DNA from: Taudactylus pleione
Lineage: Eukaryota > Chordata > Amphibia > Anura > Myobatrachidae
NCBI GenBank assembly: GCA_031769625.1
Contig: JAUIMM010000484.1
Span: 1,984,001-2,048,000, forward strand
Direction: 5' to 3'
DNA: 64,000 nt
Shown here: piece after piece, positions 10,927-21,300 of the stretch
How the letters are laid out: the number at the start of each line of letters is the position of its first letter
How positions within the stretch are numbered: position 1 is the stretch's first letter
Made by a program: the position numbers and the translations under genes
Notes under the pieces: model-generated
Seen by the model: only the letters and a program-made list of their open reading frames with translations
What the model was told of the DNA's origin: nothing
Databases searched by the model: none

Positions 10927-11554
10927 CAGGGCTCGACAAATCCCGGGGGCCAGGTCGCCATGGCTACAAGATTTGGCAGTGAGGGAGGAAGCAGATCCTC
11001 ATCAGCTACGGCGGAAATTCGTGCCTATATTATTGCGGTGTTCATATCATGCACTGGTGTGCATGTGCTGAGTGTCGCCTGCGGTGACTGCTGTGCCTGT
11101 GTCCGTCCTGCACTGACACCTCTCCATCCTGGCCTGCTCTGATCCATGCTGCCTGTCCCAGTCTATGCTGATCCTCCTGTATGTCCCAGATGTCTACTGT
11201 CTCCTATCTCCGGCTGTATAGAGCTCTCCGGTAGTAGGGTCTATGGAGTGACCACGAGGGGGGTTTTGTTGTACTTTCTGGCACCCGTTATTTTATGTGA
11301 AATGTGGTCCGTTATTACTGGAAGGGGGGGGGGTGGAGCAGCGCAGAGCAGTGGGGGGGGTGGAGCAGCGGAGCTGTGCAGAGCGGTAGTGTGGGCCTCC
11401 ATTTTACTGTATCCATTCAACTGTGACCATTTTGTGGACTAGTATAGTGTGTATAACACACAGAGCTGTGCTCCTCTTTTTATGGGGGGATGGTGGTTTG
11501 GCTCCTACAATTTCATCCTGGCTCCTAGATTTTAGAAAAATTTGTCAAGCCCTG
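10927..11554 (+). mobile_element. Non-autonomous hAT element (CAGGGCTCGACAAAT family)
   Basis: Begins CAGGGCTCGACAAATCC and ends AATTTGTCAAGCCCTG. CCTTAAGGA occurs on both sides (10918-10926 and 11555-11563), giving an 8-9 bp target duplication. The 628-bp, GC-rich interior holds chance ORFs only. The second copy, in opposite orientation, is at 51841-52447. Confidence 0.85.
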
Positions 11555-11783
11555 CCTTAAGGAGAAACCAATTGTGGCAAATTTAATTTATATAGTAAGC
11601 CTTTGAGTCAATGCTTCAGTCACTGAGGGGAATTCAGTTAACGATATTGATGTTCTGTGCCTTTCTGTAATGGCACATCCCCTCCTTCTGGCATTGCAAG
11701 TTTTCCCTCGTGCTCCATAGAAGAGGGGACGTCGGCTCTACCATAAGTGCCCGGTGTGTAGAATGAACGCGCGATATTGCCTA

Positions 11784-12082
11784 CAGTGTTCTCCCCAGAA
11801 AAATTGGTGGCATCAAGAAGTAGCCAGGTGGGGGCCTTCGCAATAATAAAATGTTTAAACCCTGACCTTATAATGATTTTAAATAACATTTTATATATTA
11901 ATTCTCCTTCTTATTAGAGGCCCAGTCGTCTGATTATGAAAAACCTGCAAAGTCTGTAGGATCTGGTCCTTTTTATACAGCTCCCAGATATTATCCCATC
12001 TTGCAGGCTCCCAAAGTGCCGGGTGGTAGGCTGTTTCTTCCCGGGTGGTGCACCCGCAAAAAACAGCCTGGGGAGAACACTA
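11784..12082. mobile_element. hAT-like MITE (CAGTGTTCTCCCCA termini)
   Basis: Left CAGTGTTCTCCCCAG, right TGGGGAGAACACTA. GCCTA is repeated on both sides (11779-11783 and 12083-12087), shorter than the 8 bp usual for hAT. No transposase. The terminal GTGTTC recalls the TAGTGTTC family. Confidence 0.65.
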
Positions 12083-12087
12083 GCCTA

Positions 12088-12744
12088 AATTACCGGGAAT
12101 GGCTGTTTACAATTAAGTTGTGAGATAGTAAAAATATTTAAGTTGCTAGTTTGCGCTCCCAAACTCCCCCTGAATTTACTAATATCCCCCCCCCCATTGT
12201 TTGCATAAATGTTATATGCAAAATTCCATTAAGTAAATGCATACAGCATAGTTTACTGTATTTAAGTCTATAAACTACTAATATTAATGGTATCCTTATG
12301 AAATTGAGATATCATGTTGAGTAAAAGGCATTAATTTACCCTCTTTAGGAAGTTCTCTTAATACAAGAAACCTAAGCAGTCCATTCATATGCTTTGTTGT
12401 ATTGGGTAATTAGAATTTGATGAGTTCAAGTAACCAATTTAGTGTAAGTTAATTAAAAAAATATAAAACTGCTTCTCTAGGGCACATGTGTTAATTGGCC
12501 CATAATGCACAAAGAACATTTTGTACATGGTTATTACTGACGTCCTAGGGCTTGGGATACTGTACATGTGAATGATAGAGTAAGAAGTCTGTGAATAGTG
12601 TATAAAAATATTATACATGTGTGAATAAAAGTGCATATGTACAGCATGCATATTCTTGTTGCTATAGTTGTATGTGACCGATGTAAGAGGGGTAGTAGTT
12701 TCTGTCCTATTTGAGATCAGACAAACTGGAGTAGAGACATTTGT
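12088..12744. other. Intronic sequence, nothing recognised
   Basis: AT-rich, with C-runs near 12187 and one chance ORF on the minus strand (12439-12747) lacking any recognisable family. Confidence 0.5.
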
Positions 12745-13073
12745 CACTTAATGACCAAGTTCCGTTCCTATGACTCGGTCGTTAAACGAATCGGTTGTTA
12801 AGTGAGGATGTATAGTGGCCGGGAAGCATCAGGACACAGGCTGAGGGTGACATGTGCCTGTGTGTGCCCCACCTCCTCCTCCGATAGAGTGCCTCATCCT
12901 CACCTTCCTTTCCCTCATGGGAGGCAAGGTGTCCCGTGTGTCCCGGGCCACAGCCAGGGCCCCCTCTTGTGGCAGTTTTTTTTTTTTTTTTTTTATCACT
13001 GCAAGTCACAGTAAGCGTGTAGGAGTCGTAAGTCCGGTCGCTAAACAGGTAGGTTGCTAAGTGAGGAGTATCT
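12745..13073. repeat. Unclassified interspersed repeat with inverted sides
   Basis: The left side has CGGTTGTTAAGTGAGGA and GACTCGGTCGTTAAACG, the right side GTCCGGTCGCTAAACAGG and GGTTGCTAAGTGAGGAG. The same two phrases occur in the same order, suggesting a direct repeat around a GC-rich core and a T18 tract (12977-12994). Confidence 0.4.
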
Positions 13074-13342
13074 GTACTTCCATTGGTGAAGGTTTAATCA
13101 AATGTTACTGCCACCAAAGCCTTGACATTTACCTTGTAGTATCTAAGCAGCTGGTCTGTGGCAACAAGAACACACGAATTAATCAGTTGTACATGTAATC
13201 ATGATTTCTCCTTCATCCACTAGGTGACACTGGAGGCTTCAAGACTGGGGTATAGACTTGTGCTAAGTGGGAGCTGGCACTTTAAATTTTAGAAGTGTGA
13301 TTAGCTCCTCCCCCTCTATACATGCCTACAAGCCCAGTCTTG

Positions 13343-13668
13343 AGGTGCGTATCCACTTAGCGAGATTTGCAGGCAATTGAACAATAACGACATTGTTCAA
13401 TCGCGTGTAAATCGTGCATCCATCGGGCACATTTATGTCGGTAACGACCAGTGATGAACGCGACCCCTGGTCGTTTCCGACATCTATCATCGCCCGTACA
13501 TGCTGGTCAACCCGATGATCACGTCAGGTTCAGTATGCTCGGGGATGATTGATGTGCCTACACTGAACGACTGAACATTCAGTGTAGGCACATCACAGAC
13601 GGAGAAATGACAGCACGATTACAATGTCGTAATCATGCTCTCGTTTCTCCGTCTATTAGTGGATACTT
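13343..13668. repeat. MITE family 4, inserted in DIRS A leader
   Basis: Left GTGCGTATCCACTTAGCG and right GTCTATTAGTGGATAC are inverted. Internal CAGCACGATTACAATGTCG and GTCGGTAACGACCAG match the copy at 7776-8075. It interrupts the DIRS A leader between CAGTCTTGA and TTAAGTTTG. Confidence 0.65.
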
Positions 13669-14264
13669 AAGTTTGTGCCTGAGGGGAGCTGGTAGTGTTT
13701 TTACACTTCTCCTCAGGGTCTTTGATTTAGCTTAGTAAGATCCCTGCTGCGCTGAAGTAAAGAAGAATACATATGAGGAACAGACGGGCTGCGCTGCCTG
13801 TCAACTTCGTTGGAGCTGCTGGGGGGACCCGCTTGCAGTTCGCCTGGGGCCACGACTACAGAGACCACTGTCTCTTAAAGGGGGTTCCGCATGCCGATGC
13901 TTGCAGCGCGCATATAGGTCCACCATTATTCACACCGGCAGCGGAGTGAGTATTCCCTAAAAGGTGTTATTTACAGCAGCAGGTTGCTCCGAGTAGCGGG
14001 GCAGCCAAGCGGCATATACTGTGTGTGAGGTCTCCCTCGCACAGCGCGCCTATAGATTGAAGTGTGCTGGCGGCCATTACATGGAGGGACACTGACTGCT
14101 GCATTAAGCAAAGGTACTGCATGAAACTGTTAGCCTGACCTAAACTGTAAGTAAACAGTGAGGTTTAGGCTGGTCAGGAGAGCAATTTAAGGCAGACAGT
14201 AAGGTTACTTCTATGCCTAGCGTCTTTTAGCACTGCTAGGAGCTGGCGGGGACGGTCCTTCGAC

Positions 14265-15215
14265 ATTGTCAGGTATCTGTGCATGTCTGCATTAGTCTTC
14301 TGAGGAAGATGGTTGCGGCATTCGAGGCCATTCCTTACGGACATTTTCACTCCAGGACGTTTCAGATAGACCAACTCTCACAATGGACAGGATCCCATCT
14401 TTTCCTTCACTAACGTGTAAGGTTAAGTCCCAGAACGCTGATATCCCTTCTTTGGGGTTTGAATTCTGCACACCTAATGGAGGGAAAGTGATTCGGAGTG
14501 TGGGATTGGACTTTCCTCACAACAGACGCGAGTCTGAGAGGCTGTGGTGCAGTGATTCGGGAACACCACCTAGGCCGCTGGACATTACAGGAAGAGTCTG
14601 CCCTTAATTTCAATATGTTTATCAGCAGTCTTCAGACAGCAGATCACCTGCTGCGAGACCGAGCACTCAAGGTCCAGTCTGACAACGCCACGACAGTGGC
14701 ATACATAAACAGACAAGACTGTGCAAGAAGTCGGGCGGCTATGAAAGTAAGCCGAATTCTAATCTGGGCGGTTTAAGTTCACAGTGGCAATTTCGTCAAT
14801 CTTCATTCCGGGTGTCAAATTGGGAGGCAGACTACCTCAGCCGGCAGGACGTGCACTCAGGGGAATGGGCGCTACATCATCCGGTTTTTCAACAGCTTGT
14901 CCAACGGTGGGGTCTTCCGCAGGTCAACCTCATGGCATCCAAGCAAAATCATCAACTGCCTCTCTACTGCTCTTGGACAAGAGACCTGGTGGCAGTGGGA
15001 CGCACTGTCAACGCCATGGCAGTTCCAATTTGTCTATCTGTTCCCACCGTTTCCTCTTCTCCCTCGGATTCTACAACTCATCAAAAGGGAGAGGGCCAAG
15101 GTTTTATTAGTGGCTCCGCATTGGCTTCGCAGAGCTTGCTATTCCAACCTTCAACTACTGATCTACGATCCGTGGCTCCTACCTCCTTAGAGAAGATCTC
15201 TTACTACAGGGTCCT
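14265..15215 (+). pseudogene. DIRS A RNase H and methyltransferase-like region
   Basis: This is the C-terminal half of a DIRS polymerase, which would degrade RNA in the replication intermediate. Visible across frames are RKMVAAFEAIPYGHFHS (the linker after the lost reverse transcriptase), VWDWTFLTTDASLRG with the first RNase H Asp, VQSDNATTVAYINRQ with a later catalytic Asp, and NWEADYLSRQDVHSGEW. Then comes RWGLPQVNLMAS at the start of the methyltransferase-like segment. The expected Glu segment (LELRA in B) is replaced by a divergent SSLQTAD stretch. Several frame changes occur (frame at 14498, then 14812, then 14897), so no intact product is possible. Its nearest relative in the window is the same region of DIRS D. 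Confidence 0.8.
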
Positions 15216-15410
15216 TTAGTCTATCCAGACTTAAAGCGGCTACATTTGACGGCGTGGCTGTTGAAAGGCCCATCTTAAGACGTAAAGGGATCCCATCCAG
15301 GGCAATCCCTACTATACTTCGAGCCCGGAAGGAGGTTCCTTCGAAACATTACAACTGTATTTGGAAAGCTTTTGTTTCATAGTGCGAACGGTGAGGGTCA
15401 CCTCCTACAG
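15216..15410 (+). pseudogene. DIRS A tyrosine recombinase, 5' piece
   Basis: N-terminal part of the recombinase that would integrate the circular DNA. The phrases TTTGACGGCGTGGCTGTTG and CGAGCCCGGAAGGAGG parallel the start of the intact recombinase in DIRS B (near 19974 and 20048). It is cut at 15410 by the hAT MITE; the gene resumes at 21900. The 8 bases TCCTACAG at its end are the left target duplication. Confidence 0.75.
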
Positions 15411-15449
15411 CAGGGGTGGGGAACCTTTTTTCTTCTGCCAAGGGCCATT

Positions 15450-15464
15450 TTGTGTGTGTGTGTG

Positions 15465-15536
<72 letters not shown>

Positions 15537-15549
15537 TTTTTTTTTTTTT
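15450..15549. repeat. GT/TA microsatellite and T tract
   Basis: (GT)n followed by about 30 TA units and a T14 run, at the left junction of DIRS B. The tract belongs to the hAT MITE; the matching TA/TG tract resumes at 21485 after B. Confidence 0.9.
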
Positions 15550-15698
15550 CTTCTACTTCAGGGTCCATAGGGTTCCACAGGATACCTTGGGGTATAGGTG
15601 TGACGTCAGTCGCAGGGCACCAAAGAGTTAAGCTTTCAGCCTCCCAGGATGCACTAGGTCCCCCTCCTATACCCCGCCCCCGGGCCAAGGCACCTCAG
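15548..15698 (+). repeat. DIRS B left inverted terminal repeat
   Basis: Starts TTCTACTTCAGGGTCCATAG, contains GTGACGTCAGTCGCAGGGC and ends CCAAGGCACCTCAG. It is the inverse of 21301-21446 over about 145 bp with few mismatches. Inverted termini that differ slightly are a DIRS feature used with the internal complementary region to complete the replicated ends. Confidence 0.88.
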
Positions 15699-16637
15699 TT
15701 TAGTTTGGTGCCCGGCCGGCGTCGGGTGCACCTGTCGGAGTGGGGGCTAGAAGAGCCCCTGAAGCTTCTTCAGTGCAGCTGTGGCTGCACATCTGGATGT
15801 ACAGCATGGACAGTCAGTCCTGACGTCCATGCTGTCTTCCCTACACCCCCGCCGGTACCAGAACGCCGGTACCAATCCGGGGATGCTGGTGAGCATCTGG
15901 GGTCACAGCTAGCGGTGACCCCAGATGTTCCAGGCCATGGCCGGATCCAAGGGGGACAAAGGTAAGCAGCGGGGTCCCGCGGTGGGTCCCCGCTGGTCAC
16001 ATGGTCCTAAGTCCCCAGGCAGGGGGCTCCCTGGGGACTGACTGCAGCGTGGAGCCAGGTACTGAACCTACGCTTTCCACTACCCCCTGGGACAGCGGAC
16101 CGCAGCAGAGCGGTAGCGCTGCGGCGTCCCAGGGGTTAAATGCATGCCAGGGGAGCGCGCCTTCCCTGTCTCACAGCCGGCGCCTCCCCCGCTGCACACA
16201 GCCCTCTCTGCACTGTGCTGACTGGTCCTGTGTCAGCGCTCCTCCCCCAGGCCAGCTTCTCTCTGCTCCTCGGCGGCCATCTTCTCTGCAACGCATGGTG
16301 AACGCTGCTGGAAGCCTGGAAGGAAGCATCGTGGTCTGGGTCCCCCCGCATACCTCTCCTCCGCTGTGGCTCAGGTCTGTGTATGCAGCGCTGTGTCCTA
16401 CCAGGCCCTGTGTCTGTGTAGTTGAGTGATCAGCGCTGTTAGTGCAGGAATTGTTATTTCTCTGCATTGTATGTGACTGTTCTAGCGCTGATGCCTGTAA
16501 CTTTATCTTCTCAAAACTGTCAGCTTTATTACTGTCCCTGTTCTTTCTGCTAAAGCTCTTGCAGTGCGGTGCTGCAGGGTGGTCTCTCGCCTATTTAATA
16601 CTTAATTGGTGAGAGAGGTCACATACGTGGTGCCATC

Positions 16638-18098
16638 ATGTCTGAAAGTGATTTTTCCCTCCGGCTACAGTGTACCACGTGCAAAGTACCATTAGTGGAG
16701 GGGGAGGGTAGCGCGGAGGGCCTTTGCCGGCAGTGTTTGTCCATGGCGCGGCCTATTACGGTTACAGCACCGGTACAGGAGCCGCCCTGGGCTTGTTTCG
16801 CTCAGGCGTTAACAGCTTTAGTGGGCCAGTTAGCTCCGCAGCCTGCGTTTACTCCGATGGGTTTGTCCCAGCAGTCTGTGGTGTCGTCACCCATGCAGGG
16901 GTTCCCACGACAATTGGTGGTACCCCACAGTCTCCCTATTTCCCCGCTCCCGGGTTCTCAGGAGCCAGCGTGGGTTAACTCCCTGACGAGTTCTGTACAG
17001 CACTTGTCGGATGTGTTGCAAGGGGAGTCTGTGATGCGGCCTCATAAAAGGCCGGTGGCGTCTCTGTCCGCTCCTTATGAGGATGACGAAGGGACGTCTG
17101 ATGATGGGGAGATTCTGGATCCTTACGATCAGGAACCTCTCCATACTAAGGACGCTGATGCTAAGTCCAAAGTATATATTCCTGGACTTATTCGGGCGGT
17201 CCGCACAGCCTTGGTGATTGAGGACGAAGTTCCCCCAGCGGCTAAGTCTAAGTATGCCTTTTTCAAAGATGTGAAGGGCGATGCCACAGTCTTTCCTCTT
17301 TCGGGTCAGTTGGTGGACCATTTAGAGGAGGCGTGGAAACAACCTGGCAAAAGATACCAGCCGCAGAGACGCCTGGCGGTGGCTTATCCGTTCGCGGATA
17401 ATTATTTTGCTAAGTGGGAATCCCCTCCACAGGTGGATTCTCACGTGACCCGTCTTGTCCGTAGTGCAACATTGCCGATGCCATCCATGTCCTCCCTTAA
17501 AGATGCTACGGACCGCAAGGTAGAAATCTGCCTGAAGTCCGCTTATTCCCTTGCAGGGGGGGCAGCACAGCCGGCTATGGCCATTTGCTGGGTTGCCAGA
17601 GCGATGGAGCGCTGGGCGGATTCATTAGAGGCTTCTTTTGAATCCGACTGTCCGGCCGAACAGGCGGAGTTGATTGGCAATCTCCGTGATTCGGCCACCT
17701 ACATCAACGAGGCGGCTCTAGACATTAGTACTCTGGTGTCTAGAATTTCTTCAGCAGCGGTAGCTGCTCGTCGCACCTTGTGGCTGCGATCCTGGAAGGC
17801 GGACGCAGATTCCAAGAAAGGTCTGGAAGCGTTGCCGTTTACCGGAGAAGTTCTCTTCGGTCCGGATCTGGTTAAGATTGTGGCCACGCTGGCGGCAGCC
17901 AAATCTGCTTGTCTCCCGTCGGCCGCTGCTCCTACTGGTTCTGGACCATCGTCCTTTCGGTCATCTAGGGCCCAGGGCAGGCCCAAACCACAGTCGTTTC
18001 CTCGACAGGCTTGCCCTAAGAAATCGGTCAAGCCCTGGAAACAGGCATGGAGTACCAGACGTCCGGCCCCCAAGCCAGATGACAAGCCTGCGGCCTGA
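16638..18098 (+). CDS. gag: DIRS B Gag-like protein
   Basis: A 486-residue structural protein expected to coat the element's RNA. Residues 10-35 carry a Cys-x2-Cys...Cys-x2-Cys pattern (C12, C15, C30, C33) that looks like a small zinc-binding knuckle. The middle is acidic around residues 155-175 (YEDDEGTSDDGEILDPYDQE), then globular. The tail (about 435-486) is rich in Arg, Lys, Pro and Ser, fitting nucleic-acid binding. The broken gags of C, D and E share the Cys pattern and the segments VARLSKKTVLPVPG, SLYTVAG, ARRALWLR and LPFTGEVLFG, so the family assignment is internally supported. The start at 16638 is chosen because ATGs at the same place relative to the Cys motif occur in C (33400) and E (59055). 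It overlaps the next ORF by 20 bases. No stop or frameshift is seen. Confidence 0.88.
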   Translation: MSESDFSLRLQCTTCKVPLVEGEGSAEGLCRQCLSMARPITVTAPVQEPPWACFAQALTALVGQLAPQPAFTPMGLSQQSVVSSPMQGFPRQLVVPHSLPISPLPGSQEPAWVNSLTSSVQHLSDVLQGESVMRPHKRPVASLSAPYEDDEGTSDDGEILDPYDQEPLHTKDADAKSKVYIPGLIRAVRTALVIEDEVPPAAKSKYAFFKDVKGDATVFPLSGQLVDHLEEAWKQPGKRYQPQRRLAVAYPFADNYFAKWESPPQVDSHVTRLVRSATLPMPSMSSLKDATDRKVEICLKSAYSLAGGAAQPAMAICWVARAMERWADSLEASFESDCPAEQAELIGNLRDSATYINEAALDISTLVSRISSAAVAARRTLWLRSWKADADSKKGLEALPFTGEVLFGPDLVKIVATLAAAKSACLPSAAAPTGSGPSSFRSSRAQGRPKPQSFPRQACPKKSVKPWKQAWSTRRPAPKPDDKPAA

Positions 18099-20005
18099 CG
18101 GTCCGGGCCTCCCTTTGGGGGATCCCAGGGTGGGAGGCCGCCTGCTGCAGTTCTCCCGGTGTTGGTCGTTCACTAAGACAGACACTTGGGTTCTGGAGGT
18201 GGTCTCCCACGGGTACGCCCTCTCCTTCCGGCACAGACCCCCGGCTCGATTCTTCACCACGGGTCTACCATCAGACCGGAAAAAGGCTACGGAGCTGCGG
18301 AAGGTATTGCACACTATGCTTCAGGCTGGATTTATAGTGCCTGTTCCATTCTCCCAGAGGGGCCAGGGTTTCTATTCAAATCTATTTTTGGTACAGAAAC
18401 CCAATGGGTCATATCGTCCGATTCTCAACCTCAAAGCACTCAACAAGTCTTTGCGGGGCCCGAAGTTTCGGATGGAGACCCTACGGTCCATCATTCTGGC
18501 GCTGGAACCTGGGGACTACATGGTGTCATTGGACATACAGGACGCTTACCTGCATGTCCCTATTCTTTTGCGCCATCAAGAGTTCCTTCGGTTTGCAATC
18601 CGCAGCGACCACTTCCAGTTTCGGGCGTTACCTTTTTGGCCTGGCGACAGCACCACGTGTTTTCACCAAGGTGATGGCGGTCATGGCGGCTTCTCTGCGG
18701 CTGCAGGGAGTCCGCATGTTGCCGTACTTGGACGACCTGTTATTGGTGGCAGGATCTCCAGAGCTCCTGTTACACCACTTGGACCTGACCATTGCACTGC
18801 TGCAACGGCACGGCTGGCTAATCAACTGGCAGAAGTCCACTCTAATCCCGTCTCGGAGGATTCTGCATCTTGGAGCCTTATTGGACTCGGGACAGCAAAG
18901 GATCTTCGTGACGGAGGACAAGATCTCTGCTTTACAGTCAAGGGTGCGCAGTTGTCTGCACAGCCGCCGGGTGTCCTTACACTCGGCGATGAGGTTACTG
19001 GGCTCCATGGTGTCGGTGTTCGACATGGTGGAATACGCCCAGTTTCACTCCAGACCTCTGCAGCACCTGATCCTGTCCAAGTGGAACGGGCTGCCTCAGT
19101 CTCTGAAGTTCCAGACGATTGTGCTCACCCCGGAGGTTCGCCTGTCCCTTGCGTGGTGGTTAAAGACGACCCACCTCAACAAGGGACGTCCGTTCTGGGT
19201 TCCAAATTGGGTCCTGTTGACAACGGACGCCAGTCTTCGGGGCTGGGGAGCAGTTTCGGGTCCACACTTGTTCCAGGGCAGGTGGACGCCGACAGAAGCG
19301 GAGCCTCCAATAAATATCTTGGAACTCCGTGCGGTCTTCAATGCTCTCCTGCAGGCACAGCGGTTTCTCCAGGGTCACCCGGTGCAGGTCCAGTCGGACA
19401 ACGCTACCACCGTGGCCTACATAAACAGGCAAGGAGGAACTCGCAGTCGGGCCGCTCTCGTAGAGGTCTCTCGGATCCCGGTTTGGGCGGAGCGCAATCT
19501 TCCGGCCATATCAGCGGTCTTCATCCCGGGAGTGCTAAATTGGGAGGCGGACTTTCTAAGTCGCCAGGACGTTCATCCAGGGGAATGGTCCCTGCACCCG
19601 GACGTTTTTCAACTACTGGTGGACAGATGGGGTCTTCCAGAGATCGACCTCATGGCGTCCCGGCACAACAGCAAGTTGCCGGTGTACGGGTCTCGCACAA
19701 GAGACGAAGGGGCGTCTCTGGTGGATGCTCTGTCCGTCCGGTGGACGTTCCGGTTCGCATACCTGTTCCCTCCGGTCTCCCTTCTTCCACGGGTAATCCG
19801 GAAATTCAAACAGGAAGGAGGGACGCTCCTGTTGATAGCTCCCGCGTGGCCCAGACGGCACTGGTTCTCAGACCTTCAGGGTCTGTCCGTGGACAGTCCT
19901 CTGCGGTTGCCGCTACGACCGGACCTTCTGTCTCAGGGTCCTTGCCTTCACCCGGACCTGACTCGGCTGTCTTTGACGGCGTGGCTGTTGAGACGGCCAT
20001 GCTGA
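18079..20005 (+). pseudogene. pol: DIRS B reverse transcriptase/RNase H/methyltransferase-like polyprotein, one frameshift
   Basis: Copies element RNA to DNA. From the ATG at 18079 (frame 1) come LFLVQKPNGSYRPILNLK and motif A, SLDIQDAYLHVPI. At 18633-18637 a T5 run has one T more than the frame needs, and the protein continues in frame 2 as FGLATAPRVFTK, then YLDD at 18725-18736 (catalytic Asp pair) and the linker. RNase H follows, with TTDASLRGWGAV, LELRAVFNAL, VQSDNATTVAYINRQ and NWEADFLSR supplying the D-E-D-D set. The last part (WGLPEIDLMAS, FPPVSLLP, LLLIAPAWPRRHW) corresponds to the putative methyltransferase-like domain of DIRS elements; that function is inferred from family knowledge. 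It ends at TGA 20003-20005. The single-base lesion inactivates this copy unless it is a sequencing error. Confidence 0.88.
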
Positions 20006-21021
20006 GGTCCCGGGGGTTTTCCAGCTCTGTGGTGCGTACCATGTTACGAGCTTGGAAACCGTCTTCCGCGAGGATATACCATCGCGTGTGGCATACGTTC
20101 TTCCAGTGGTGTCGACCGAGAGGTTATGCACCGCGGGAGTTTCGCCTGTCTCGGATTCTCGCCTTCCTGCAAGCGGGACTAGATCATGGGCTTCGCCTTG
20201 CTTCTTTGAAGGTACAGGTTTCGGCCCTATCTGTCTGGTTTCACCGTAGGATTGCTACAATCCCGGATGTGCGCACCTTTATGCAAGGTGTTCTCCGTAT
20301 TCAGCCGCCCTTTGTTCCACCTGTGGCGCCTTGGGATTTGGCTGTGGTCCTGAGGGCTCTCCAAGGACCGCCGTTTGAACCACTGGGCTCAGTGGATATT
20401 AAATGGCTAACAACTAAGACTGTTTTCCTTCTGGCCATTGCTTCGGCCAGACGTGTTTCTGAGTTAGGGGCTCTTTCTTGTAGACCCCCTTTCTTGGTTT
20501 TTCATGGGAACAGGGCAGTGCTCCGCACTCGGCCCGAGTTTCTTCCCAAAGTTGTTTCCCAGTTTCATGTTAACGAGGAAATAGTTGTTCCGGCCTTTAA
20601 CTCACCGGGTCTTTCCGTGGGTGAGGCCTCTTTGGATGTTGTGCGGGCCTTAAGGACTTATGTTGACCGCACTTCTTCGTTTAGGAAGTCGGACGCTTTG
20701 TTTGTCCTCTATGGCTTCCGTAAAAAGGGTTGGCCTGCTTCAAAGCAAACTTTGGCAGCCTGGATCCGTATGGCTATTTCTGAAGCTTATCTTCATGAAG
20801 GCCTACCGGTCCCTCCTTCTCTGAAGGCTCATTCCACTAGGTCTGTGGGTCCTTCGTGGGCAGCTCGACGTGGTGCCTCGGCAGTTCAGATCTGCAAGTC
20901 TGCTACGTGGTCTTCTGTCCATACCTTCGTGAGGTATTACAGGTTTGACACCTTCGCCTCTCAGGATGCTTCCTTCGGGCGGCGGATTCTCCTTTCTGCA
21001 CAGGAGCGTCCCCACCCTTAA
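19999..21021 (+). CDS. DIRS B tyrosine recombinase
   Basis: A 340-residue recombinase of the phage-integrase (tyrosine recombinase) class, which would integrate the circular DNA product in place of a DDE integrase. The catalytic pattern is complete: Arg in IASARRVSELGAL, His-x-x-Arg in AHSTRSVGPSWA, and the nucleophile Tyr in FVRYYRFDTF close to the C-terminus. The N-terminal part (VRTMLRAWKPSSARIYHRVW) fits the SAM-like core-binding region. The ATG at 19999 overlaps the stop of the polymerase ORF (ATGCTGA at 19999-20005), suggesting termination-reinitiation. The reading frame is open much further upstream only because of the polymerase frameshift. Homologous, broken versions exist in A, C, D and E. 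Confidence 0.88.
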   Translation: MLRSRGFSSSVVRTMLRAWKPSSARIYHRVWHTFFQWCRPRGYAPREFRLSRILAFLQAGLDHGLRLASLKVQVSALSVWFHRRIATIPDVRTFMQGVLRIQPPFVPPVAPWDLAVVLRALQGPPFEPLGSVDIKWLTTKTVFLLAIASARRVSELGALSCRPPFLVFHGNRAVLRTRPEFLPKVVSQFHVNEEIVVPAFNSPGLSVGEASLDVVRALRTYVDRTSSFRKSDALFVLYGFRKKGWPASKQTLAAWIRMAISEAYLHEGLPVPPSLKAHSTRSVGPSWAARRGASAVQICKSATWSSVHTFVRYYRFDTFASQDASFGRRILLSAQERPHP

Positions 21022-21165
21022 AGGATACTGCTTTGGGACATCCCCAAGGTATCCTGTGGATACCCTATGGACCCTGAAGTAGAAAATATGAGATCTGGTA
21101 AGAACTTACCCTTATCTCTATTTCTACGAAGTCCATAGGTTTCCACAGGACTCCCGCCCTGTCGC
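21022..21165 (+). repeat. DIRS B internal complementary region
   Basis: The first part (to GAAGTAGAAAA) is the inverse of the element's left end (15548 on). The second part (ATATGAGATCTGG to CATAGGTTTCCACAGG) is the inverse of the right end. It thus represents the circle junction in reverse, as in DIRS1, where it serves as template for completing the termini. Confidence 0.88.
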
Positions 21166-21300
21166 ACCTGTGCTGCAGATGGGCTTTGCTCTGGTCACCG
21201 GTTTTCCGTCTCCCTCTGGTGAGAATGTGATTCTTGTATGTGTCCAGATCTTTGTTCTCTCTCTTCCTTCTCCTCCTTCGGCCTATGGCTTGGTAACTAA

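Noticed and set aside
10960..11442. GC-rich stretch with ORFs as a possible CpG-island promoter or pafah1b1 exon 1
   Set aside because: It is wholly inside a hAT element with clear ends and target duplication, and the same sequence type occurs at 51841-52447.
12439..12747. 102-codon minus-strand ORF
   Set aside because: Low-complexity His/Tyr/Ser composition from AT-rich sequence, with no family resemblance.
16001..16467. ORFs on both strands in the DIRS B leader as an extra DIRS gene
   Set aside because: No counterpart in A, C, D or E, and overlapping open frames on both strands indicate GC-rich composition rather than coding.
17878..21021. Single 1047-codon polyprotein
   Set aside because: Its middle third is out of frame with the real polymerase, which continues in frame 2; the fusion results from one extra T at 18633-18637.
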